Positions 1 through 5,297 of a DNA stretch of 19,256 nucleotides are shown piece after piece; the stretch's first letter is position 1; each line of letters begins with the position of its first letter. The translations under genes and the position numbers were made by a program. The DNA is from LMUY01 sp964242925 (GTDB lineage: Bacteria > Pseudomonadota > Alphaproteobacteria > Acetobacterales > Acetobacteraceae): NCBI GenBank assembly GCA_964242925.1, contig CAXTBW010000085.1:1-19256 (forward strand), written 5' to 3'. Below the pieces are notes generated by a model. The model was not told the DNA's origin and searched no databases. It saw nothing but the letters and a program-made list of their open reading frames with translations.

Positions 1-339
1 GAGGAGGGCATGAAGCTGGAACTGATGACCAAGAACCCGGAGCCCGGCGGCCTGCACCTCAGCCCGACCCAGCTCGACATCAGCTTCGAGAAGGCGTTCG
101 CGACCCGTTACCCCGACGCCTACGAGCGGTTGCTGATGGACAGCGTGCGCGGCAACCCGACGCTGTTCATGCGCCGCGACGAGGTGGAGGCGGCGTGGAG
201 CTGGGTGGAGCCGATCATCGAGGCCTGGGAGGAGCAGCGCGAGCCGCCCCGGCTATATCCGGCCGGCAGTTGGGGGCCGACGTCGGCCATCGCGCTGATC
301 GAGCGGGATGGGCGGACCTGGTACGAGGAGATCGAGTGA
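1..339 (+). CDS. zwf: Glucose-6-phosphate 1-dehydrogenase, C-terminal part (5' end outside window)
   Basis: The reading frame is open from base 1 and ends with TGA at 337-339. The ATG at 10 is internal, because the codons before it continue the same protein. The peptide has the typical C-terminal block of G6PD: PDAYERLLMD, then a glycine-asparagine step, then TLFMRRDEVEAAW, and it closes with PAGSWGP and a short tail. The enzyme oxidises glucose-6-phosphate to 6-phosphogluconolactone with NAD(P)+, the first step of the pentose-phosphate and Entner-Doudoroff routes, in the cytosol. The N-terminal Rossmann domain and active-site histidine lie outside the window, so cofactor preference cannot be judged. 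The gene is followed by repeat DNA and then by a convergent gene. Confidence 0.92.
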   Translation, partial: EEGMKLELMTKNPEPGGLHLSPTQLDISFEKAFATRYPDAYERLLMDSVRGNPTLFMRRDEVEAAWSWVEPIIEAWEEQREPPRLYPAGSWGPTSAIALIERDGRTWYEEIE

Positions 340-674
340 GGCGCGCGCTCTTACCGTCATTCCAGGGCTTGACGCACGGCTGTCGGTTTAGTCGTCTTGC
401 TTCCCCGCTTTAACCAACCCTCATGCCCAGGCTTGCCCCGGGCACCCAGGCGATTTGCGCGAGAAGATGGTGCGAGTACTGGCACTGTGGCTCCGGGGCG
501 AAATCCTCAACCGGACAGCCATCGGCTTGACCTTGGCGTCCAGGCGGGCGGCCGAAGACGTAGCGCCCGTGAGTGCTTCGAAGCGCGATCTGGATGCGCC
601 AGCGTGGCTGGAACGCCGTGGATGCCAGGGTCAAGCCCTGGCATGACGGGGTGGGGGGCACTGAGAAGTCGCTG
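340..674. repeat. Gene-free spacer made of dispersed intergenic inverted repeats
   Basis: This spacer lies between two converging genes and I see no convincing gene in it. A 19-base motif at 355-373 recurs inverted at 630-648 with one mismatch. Inside the right copy, 623-630 and 636-643 form a perfect 8-bp hairpin with a 5-base loop. A related imperfect hairpin lies at 424-444. The consensus resembles the very common GC-rich intergenic repeat I recall from many alphaproteobacteria, whose core is a palindrome ending in ATGACG. The short ORFs here are fragments of these repeats. The hairpin may also help end transcription of zwf or of the opposing operon, but there is no T-tract. Confidence 0.6.
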
Positions 675-1733
675 TCACGCGCTCCGCTGTAGCCGTTGCC
701 GAAGCTCCTGCATGACGACATAGACCTGCTCGAGGTCCGTCAGGTCGAAACCGTCGGCCAGGCCCGGGCTGGCGGCGCGCAGGACGTCGCGCAGCCGGCC
801 CGTGTAGCGCGCGCGGGCGCCGTCGATCACCAGGCCGCTCGCCGCCTCGAATTGCGCGTTCCAGCCGATCGCGGCCTCCCGCGACAGCCCGGAAGGCAAG
901 TCCAGCGACAGCGCGCCGTCCTGCCAGCGCACCGGATAACCGCCCGGCAGGCCGCCCGGCCCGGGAACGTGTCCGGCCCAGCCATGGCCCTGCGCCATCG
1001 CCAGGATGAACGGCACGCCGGCCGCGCCGGAAATCTCGATCGCCGGCTCCGGCGTGATCTGCACGTCCTGGAACCGCTCGAAGACGTCGGCAACCTCCGC
1101 GTTGCCGAGCCAAACCCTCGGAGCGACGCCCTGGCGCGGCCCCGCAAGCCGCCACGGCGCCAGCGTCTGGTAATGCGCGAGCACCTTCACCCCGCCGGCC
1201 CCGGGCGCCGCGCCGGCAAAGGCGTTGGCCAGGATCGCCACGTTGCCCGTGCCGCAGGCCACCGGGAGGCCCATAGCGGCCAGCATCCCGTTCACCACGT
1301 CAGGAAAGCAGCAGTTCACCAACTGCATCGCCGGGTCGCCGGCACGCTGCACGGCGCCGGCGACCCGGGCGCTCAGCAGGGCCTGGAACACCGCGGTGGC
1401 GCTCAGCCCGCCTTGCGCCACCAGCCGGGCCCATCCGTCGCCGGCCGAAATCACCCCACCGGGCTGCAGCGACGCAGCTTGCACCACGACAGCCGGGCGC
1501 AGGCTTGCGATCAGTTCGTCCGGCGCGCCAGGCTGCATCAAGTCGGATCGCCGCGTGGCGAACCGCGCCGGCGACCCGAAGATGGCGGCGCGCGCGTTCG
1601 CCGCCGTGCGCAGCCAGTCCAGCCGCGCCACGTTGCGTCCGGCGATCGTGACGGCCACCGGGCGCCGCGCCGTCGCCGCCAGGTCGAACGCGATCCGGGC
1701 GGCGAACGCGCCCGTGCCTAGTAGGAGGATCAT
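675..1733 (-). CDS. NAD(P)-binding Rossmann-fold protein, saccharopine-dehydrogenase-like (function unknown)
   Basis: This 352-residue protein opens with a hydrophobic strand and the dinucleotide-binding loop GTGAFA (residues 6-11). After that come a second strand (VAVTIAGRN, about 27-34) and a VVVQAAS strand (about 82-88), as expected for an N-terminal Rossmann domain. A cysteine-containing block, NCCFPDVVNGM (140-150), starts the second domain and could hold substrate-contacting residues. The layout recalls saccharopine dehydrogenase or other amino-acid dehydrogenase-like proteins, but I do not recognise a specific family. It is the last gene of a leftward unit and starts 34 bp after the RraA-like gene. 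The context suggests an oxidoreductase in a small catabolic pathway; the substrate is unknown. Confidence 0.8.
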   Translation of the reverse strand: MILLLGTGAFAARIAFDLAATARRPVAVTIAGRNVARLDWLRTAANARAAIFGSPARFATRRSDLMQPGAPDELIASLRPAVVVQAASLQPGGVISAGDGWARLVAQGGLSATAVFQALLSARVAGAVQRAGDPAMQLVNCCFPDVVNGMLAAMGLPVACGTGNVAILANAFAGAAPGAGGVKVLAHYQTLAPWRLAGPRQGVAPRVWLGNAEVADVFERFQDVQITPEPAIEISGAAGVPFILAMAQGHGWAGHVPGPGGLPGGYPVRWQDGALSLDLPSGLSREAAIGWNAQFEAASGLVIDGARARYTGRLRDVLRAASPGLADGFDLTDLEQVYVVMQELRQRLQRSA

Positions 1734-1767
1734 ACGGGAGAGCCATCCAGCAATGGGCGGGATTGCG

Positions 1768-2430
1768 TCACGCCAACCGGCCGCGCACGAGGTCGCCCGC
1801 GCCGCTGATGTCTGAGTAGGTTTCCCCCGCGTCGATCCGCGCCAGCGTGGCGCGTTCCGCCTCTTGCATGCCGATGGCGCGGTTCGCGACCGCCTCGATC
1901 TGCCCTGCGTCGAGCGCCAGCACGCCGTTCTCGTCCGCGAGAACGGCCATCCCCGGCTGCACCGACAAACCGCCGCACGACACGGGCGCGCACCAGTCGC
2001 CGCCCATCCCCAGCATCTTGACGGTGATCGGCGATAGGCCGCGCGCCCAGACCGGGACGCCGTACGTGCGCAGTTCGCCGATGTCGGTCACCATGCCGTC
2101 CACCACGATGCCGGCCACGCCGCGCGCGCGGGCGGCGTAGGCCATGGCGCCGCCGATGCAGGCGTGGCGCATGTCGCCGCAGCGGTCCACCACCAGCACG
2201 TCGCCGGGCCGCACCAAGCCCATCGCGTATTGCAGCATCGTGCCGTCGGCGCCCGGCGCGCGCACCGTCACCGCGGTGCCGGCGATGCGAATGTCGGGGA
2301 ACAGGCCGCGGACGCCCGGGTCCATGAAGCCGTCGTGCAGGAAGTGGCCGATGGTGGCCGGCTCGGCCCGGCGCAGCAGGGCGAGCAGCGCGGGATCGAC
2401 GGCGGCGGGCATTGGATGGACGGCGTACAT
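1768..2430 (-). CDS. RraA-like / HMG-CHA aldolase-fold family protein
   Basis: I chose the ATG at 2430 because GGAG sits 6 bases upstream. The longer open frame to 2556 overlaps the SDR gene and has no family sequence in its first 42 codons. The 220-residue product carries the family blocks: PGDVLVVD (about 75-82), GDM (85-87), CIGGAMAYAARARGVAGIVVDG (about 91-112) and PVWARGLSP. Members include 4-hydroxy-4-methyl-2-oxoglutarate / 4-carboxy-4-hydroxy-2-oxoadipate aldolases, RNase E inhibitor RraA and many uncharacterised 'dimethylmenaquinone methyltransferase-like' proteins. In true aldolases an Arg-Asp pair closes the active-site motif. Here residue 115 is Thr before Asp116, so classical aldolase activity is doubtful. 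It lies between an SDR gene (16 bp upstream) and a Rossmann-fold gene, which suggests a metabolic rather than a regulatory role. Confidence 0.85.
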   Translation of the reverse strand: MYAVHPMPAAVDPALLALLRRAEPATIGHFLHDGFMDPGVRGLFPDIRIAGTAVTVRAPGADGTMLQYAMGLVRPGDVLVVDRCGDMRHACIGGAMAYAARARGVAGIVVDGMVTDIGELRTYGVPVWARGLSPITVKMLGMGGDWCAPVSCGGLSVQPGMAVLADENGVLALDAGQIEAVANRAIGMQEAERATLARIDAGETYSDISGAGDLVRGRLA

Positions 2431-2446
2431 CGCTGGCTCCGGACTT

Positions 2447-3196
2447 CTAATGGATGACGTACCCGCCATCGACGACAAGGTCGTGGCCCTGGATAAAGCG
2501 GCCCTCGGTGGTGGCCAGGAAGGCGACCACCTCGGCCACCTCCGCCGCCGTGCCAAACCGGCCGAGCGGCACCCGCGCCTCCATGGCGGCTTGGTCGGCG
2601 GGCTTGCCGGCGTAGCGATCGAGGTTGAACTGCGTCGCGATCGGCCCGGGACTGACGGAGTTGACCAGGATGTTGTCGCCCGACAGCTCCAGCGCCATAG
2701 AGCGCGCCAGGTGGATCAGCGCCGCCTTGGTCAGCCCGTAGACCGCGTTCCCGGCGGCGGCGACCTGCCCCATCTGGCTCGCGACGTGGATGATGCGGCC
2801 GCCACCCTGCGCGCGCATCGCCGGCAGCACCGCCTGGCTGGCGAAGAACGCGGCGGCCAGGTTCACCGCGACCACCTGGTCGAACTCGGCTCGGGTGAAC
2901 TGGCCGAACGGGCGGACGCAGCGAATGCCGGCGTTGTTGACCAGCACGTCGATCCGGCCGAACCGCGCCAGCGCCGCGGCAACCATCTGCTCGGCGGCGC
3001 CCGGCTCGGCCAGGTCGAACACGCCGTGCGCGGCGACGCCGGGGCAGGCCGCGGCGATGGCTTGCAGTTCCGCGACTGTCCCGTCCGCGGCCAGGAAGAG
3101 GTCGAACCCCTTGGCCGCGAGCGCAACCGCCACGGCATCGCCGATCCCGCGCGAGGCGCCGGTCACCAGGGCGACGGGAGAGGGTCTGGATGACAT
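2447..3196 (-). CDS. SDR-family NAD(P)-dependent oxidoreductase (classical short-chain dehydrogenase)
   Basis: This 249-residue protein has the full classical SDR signature: TGASRGIG (12-19), NNAG (87-90), and the catalytic tetrad Asn112, Ser140, Tyr153 and Lys157 in YGLTK. A PGPIATQF stretch follows the active site and GHDLVVDGG lies near the C terminus. Length and order are normal for the family (about 250 residues, cytosolic, usually tetrameric). Substrates range from 3-oxoacyl-ACP to sugars and hydroxy acids and cannot be named from sequence. The ATG at 3196 has GGAG 9 bases upstream. It is the first gene of a three-gene leftward unit whose promoter must lie in the 81 bp before the divergent tRNA-Val. 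Together with an aldolase-fold protein and a second dehydrogenase-like protein it suggests catabolism of a small hydroxy or oxo acid. Confidence 0.92.
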   Translation of the reverse strand: MSSRPSPVALVTGASRGIGDAVAVALAAKGFDLFLAADGTVAELQAIAAACPGVAAHGVFDLAEPGAAEQMVAAALARFGRIDVLVNNAGIRCVRPFGQFTRAEFDQVVAVNLAAAFFASQAVLPAMRAQGGGRIIHVASQMGQVAAAGNAVYGLTKAALIHLARSMALELSGDNILVNSVSPGPIATQFNLDRYAGKPADQAAMEARVPLGRFGTAAEVAEVVAFLATTEGRFIQGHDLVVDGGYVIH

Positions 3197-3277
3197 GGTC
3201 GTCAGCTCCGCTTCGTGCGCCGGAACACAGCCGCGACTTGCGCCGCCGCCGTGGAAATCCTAGGAAGCTTCAAGCGT

Positions 3278-3352
3278 GGGCGCGTAGCTCAGCGGTAGAG
3301 CACCGCCTTGACATGGCGGTGGCCACAGGTTCAATCCCTGTCGCGCCCACCA
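3278..3352 (+). tRNA. tRNA-Val (anticodon GAC), CCA encoded
   Basis: A full cloverleaf can be drawn. The acceptor stem is GGGCGCG (3278-3284) pairing with CGCGCCC (3342-3348). The D arm is GCTC/GAGC, the anticodon stem is CCGCC/GGCGG around loop TTGACAT (anticodon GAC), and the T arm is ACAGG-TTCAATC-CCTGT. A discriminator A and an encoded CCA follow at 3349-3352. It decodes GUC/GUU valine codons. Its 3' half is repeated at 15103-15158, so this gene was the integration site of the neighbouring element and stayed intact. Confidence 0.97.
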
Positions 3353-3357
3353 CGCTT
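3302..3357 (+). repeat. attL-like direct repeat (3' part of tRNA-Val plus 5 bases)
   Basis: These 56 bases match 15103-15158 in the same orientation with two substitutions, at 3316 (G versus A) and 3334 (A versus G). The repeat starts in the anticodon stem and ends 5 bases past the CCA, the usual extent of a tRNA attachment core. It marks the left boundary of the integrated element. Confidence 0.88.
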
Positions 3358-3763
3358 TCAGCGATTTCAGGCGGTTTGCGCTTACTAGGGTCGGCGCAAA
3401 TCGGTCGAAATTGGGTGAACAAGGCAAGAACATTAACTCCTAATCTCGGCGTCGATTGGGCAGGCTGCAGGATCACGGTCAAGCCAGCGCTTCCTTTCCC
3501 CACTCTGCAAGCGTGCTATCGCGATCAAGGAAGCCCGTCGCACCGATCGCGATCTTTTCCAACGCGGATCGCGCCGCTCGACCGTACGGTGTCGGCGGCT
3601 GANNNNNNNNNNNNNNNNNNNNNNNNNNNNNNNNNNNNNNNNNNNNNNNNNNNNNNNNNNNNNNNNNNNNNNNNNNNNNNNNNNNNNNNNNNNNNNNNNN
3701 NNCGCGATCTTTTCCAACGCGGATCGCGCCGCTCGACCGTACGGTGTCGGCGGCTGACCCAAC
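3358..3763. other. Left end of element: no supported gene; assembly gap inside
   Basis: This stretch holds 245 bases left of the gap, 100 Ns (3603-3702) and 61 bases to its right. I cannot support a gene here. If the two 55-base copies are merged, a leftward frame of about 45 codons ending with TGA near 3480 becomes continuous across the gap and could be the tail of a small protein, but it has no recognisable motif. An ORF running antisense through the tRNA is spurious. An integrase would be expected at this end of the element and is not seen. Confidence 0.5.
3548..3757. other. Scaffold gap (100 N, 3603-3702) flanked by identical 55-base contig ends
   Basis: Bases 3548-3602 and 3703-3757 are identical over 55 bases and directly flank a run of exactly 100 Ns. 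This is the signature of two de Bruijn graph contigs sharing one k-mer (k = 55) joined with a placeholder gap. The apparent duplication is therefore most likely one sequence seen twice. Frames spanning it should be read after merging. Confidence 0.9.
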
Positions 3764-3874
3764 GTGCGGTTCTATGGGAGCCAGATTCGGGACGCCTTGG
3801 ACGACGCCTTGCAGCGGTCTACGCCGCCCAGCTCGCCGCTGATGGATCAGCTGCAGCAGGCCCGCGCGCAGTAG
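3764..3874 (+). pseudogene. Short phage-like ORF fragment
   Basis: A frame opened by an in-frame TGA at 3755 runs from a GTG at 3764 to TAG at 3872. It encodes about 36 residues that look protein-like: RFYGSQIRDALDDAL near the start, PPSSPLMDQLQQ, and an ARAQ end. Codon third positions are mostly G/C, as in real genes here. There is no good ribosome site before the GTG, and the upstream part falls at the assembly gap, so it is probably the C-terminal end of a longer gene. No family is recognised. The next fragment follows in the same frame after two stops, which fits a decayed gene pair at the left end of the element. Confidence 0.35.
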
Positions 3875-3879
3875 CGGCG

Positions 3880-4072
3880 TTGAAGACGACCCCCGGTCAA
3901 AGAGAAGCCGGACGAAATCCTCGCATCAGTGCGGGAGCGTCGGCGTCACACCGAGGAATACCTTCTGACCCAACTGAACGAGCTGAGTGATGTGCTGACC
4001 CGGCGCAATGCCGAGTACCCGGTTGTGCCAGCCATGTATCACGATCCTCGGCAGATGGAGTTGATCGACTGA
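3880..4072 (+). pseudogene. Frameshifted small charged ORF before a terminator
   Basis: The frame from 3884 to the TGA at 4070-4072 encodes a charged helix-rich peptide: KEKPDEILASVRERRR, then EEYLLTQLNELSDVL, ending DPRQMELID. It has no start codon of its own. A TTG at 3880 lies one frame away, and a one-base indel near the CCCCCGG run at 3890-3896 would join them into a protein of about 63 residues. After the TGA the same frame continues into an acidic tail (DIPDEDDEAA) ending at 4120, so a lost sense codon there is also possible. No family is recognised. The strong terminator at 4130 suggests this was the last gene of a rightward transcript. Confidence 0.4.
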
Positions 4073-4129
4073 GGACGTGGCAAGACTGACATTCCTGATG
4101 AGGATGACGAAGCCGCCTAGGGATTGAGT

Positions 4130-4157
4130 GGGCGGCCTTCAGGCCGCCCTTTCTTTC
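4130..4157 (+). terminator. Rho-independent terminator
   Basis: A perfect 8-bp GC-only stem, GGGCGGCC (4130-4137) with GGCCGCCC (4142-4149), encloses a TTCA loop. A T-rich run (TTTCTTTC) follows at 4150-4157. It ends rightward transcription from the decayed ORFs at the left end and insulates the fibre-gene block that starts at 4314. The 156 bases between it and that gene should contain the block's promoter, although I cannot point to clear -35/-10 boxes. Confidence 0.88.
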
Positions 4158-4313
4158 TCGGTTGCCCAACCGCCCCAGTTCGAAGTAGTCTAAGCCTTCA
4201 ACTCGTAATCCGCCTAGCGCACGGGTTGCCCCTACATCGCGACACTCACGCCTGACCGCCTCGCGCGCGTCGGGTGTTTGTCGTTCGCCCTTCGTCAGCA
4301 AGGAGTTTTTAGC

Positions 4314-4844
4314 ATGAGGTCACCGCTTATGGCGGCTATTGGCGTTGCGCTGTTCGCGTGGTCGGCTCAGGCAGCCGATATTGACATTGGCTACAGCGCG
4401 CCCGGGAATCTTGGGCGCCTGCCCGGCGTGGTGGAGCTCTGCCCAAGCACGGACGGCAGCCACACGGCTGTGGCGTGTCCAGTGTCCGGCGGCTCAGGTT
4501 CCGCCGCTACCATCACACGCTCCACGCCATCGCAGCCCGCCGCGACGCTGCTTCCGGCCACCGCCGGCGTGGTCATCCCCTACACGGCCGGCTGGCCGTC
4601 GATACGCTATAGAATCCAGGGCAGCGACGGCGCCAACGGCGCGGGCGGTTGCGTCACGTTCGGCAGCGCGGCGCCGGCGTTCTCCACCAACCCGGGCCTT
4701 CCCGGCTGTGCGGTCGGCTTCCCGGTTTACGCCGGCAGTTCCGAGACCCGGCTCGCGTCACGTGATGGGGTCATGCCCACCACGCCGCTGCAAGCCATCC
4801 AGCCGCCCGGCGGCGCCCTCACCATCACGTATGAGGTCCAGTAA
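4314..4844 (+). CDS. Secreted hypothetical protein in phage-like block
   Basis: The ATG at 4314 has AAGGAG 8 bases upstream, and the first 20 residues form a clear Sec signal peptide ending SAQA before ADIDIG. A longer frame to 4278 lacks such a site. The mature part (about 156 residues) is rich in Gly, Ser, Thr, Pro and Ala and has four cysteines (in VELCPS, VACPVS, GGCVTF and PGCAVG) that could form disulfides in the periplasm or outside. I do not recognise a family. It is the first gene after the terminator and overlaps or abuts the next ORF, so it probably heads the rightward unit leading to the tail-spike and fibre genes. A signal peptide on a phage structural protein would be unusual. 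It may instead be a surface or periplasmic protein. Confidence 0.75.
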   Translation: MRSPLMAAIGVALFAWSAQAADIDIGYSAPGNLGRLPGVVELCPSTDGSHTAVACPVSGGSGSAATITRSTPSQPAATLLPATAGVVIPYTAGWPSIRYRIQGSDGANGAGGCVTFGSAAPAFSTNPGLPGCAVGFPVYAGSSETRLASRDGVMPTTPLQAIQPPGGALTITYEVQ

Positions 4845-5292
4845 CGTGCGCGCGCTCCTGCTGCCATTGGTTGGCTTCGTGGTCGTCGCATCCGTGAATG
4901 CGCAAGTTTACCCCCCAACGCCTGGTTCAGGCTCTTCGACGCCAGTAACGGTCGGCAACTTTCCCGTCACACAACCAGTTCGGAACCAAGGCGGCGCGCC
5001 TGCCGACTACAGCGTTAACGCGGCGGCCGTGCCGATGTCCGGTTTCGTGCTGCTGGCGACGATCCCCGCTTCCGCCACGCGCGCGGCGGTCGAGGTCCAG
5101 AACCAAAGCGCCGGCGCAATCCAGGTCATTCGCGACGACGGTTCCGCCACCGCCGGGACGGTGTCCTCAATCCTGCTCGCCGGCGGCACTGCGGCCGGAA
5201 CACAGGGCGGCGGCTGGTCCAGCACGACGTTCAAGGGCCGCGTCCTGATCTACGGCGCTTCTGGCAGCCAAGTCTCGGCGTTCCAGGAGTAG
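4831..5292 (+). CDS. Small secreted, virion-protein-like hypothetical
   Basis: Two starts are possible. An ATG at 4831 overlaps the previous gene by 14 bases without a ribosome site. A GTG at 4846 has GAGG 9 bases upstream and gives a cleaner signal peptide (RALLLPLVGFVVVASVNAQ). Both lead to the same mature protein of about 130 residues. Its C-terminal half (SGFVLLATIPASATRAAVEVQNQS, IQVIRDDGS, FKGRVLIYGASGSQVSAFQE) reads as beta-rich and resembles small tail-associated proteins found beside phage fibre genes; I infer this by appearance, not by a named family. It ends 5 bases before the tail-spike gene. The signal peptide is odd for a virion component. Confidence 0.7.
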   Translation: MRSSNVRALLLPLVGFVVVASVNAQVYPPTPGSGSSTPVTVGNFPVTQPVRNQGGAPADYSVNAAAVPMSGFVLLATIPASATRAAVEVQNQSAGAIQVIRDDGSATAGTVSSILLAGGTAAGTQGGGWSSTTFKGRVLIYGASGSQVSAFQE

Positions 5293-5297
5293 CATGA

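Noticed and set aside
696..1721. Long open frames antisense to the Rossmann protein, and similar ones at 2144-3193, 15157-16200, 15848-17200 and 17858-18928
   Set aside because: They are Arg/Ala/Gly/His-rich shadows of real genes in high-GC DNA, without family motifs.
2431..2556. N-terminal extension of the RraA-like protein
   Set aside because: It overlaps the SDR gene, is arginine/tryptophan-rich, and a ribosome site sits just before the ATG at 2430.
3270..3503. Leftward ORF running antisense through tRNA-Val
   Set aside because: Its C-terminal residues are simply the reverse complement of a tRNA gene, a common false ORF.
3548..3757. Two identical 55-base direct repeats read as a biological duplication or att site
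   Set aside because: They directly flank exactly 100 Ns, and the same length recurs at the second gap (17285-17494), so contig-end k-mer overlap explains both.
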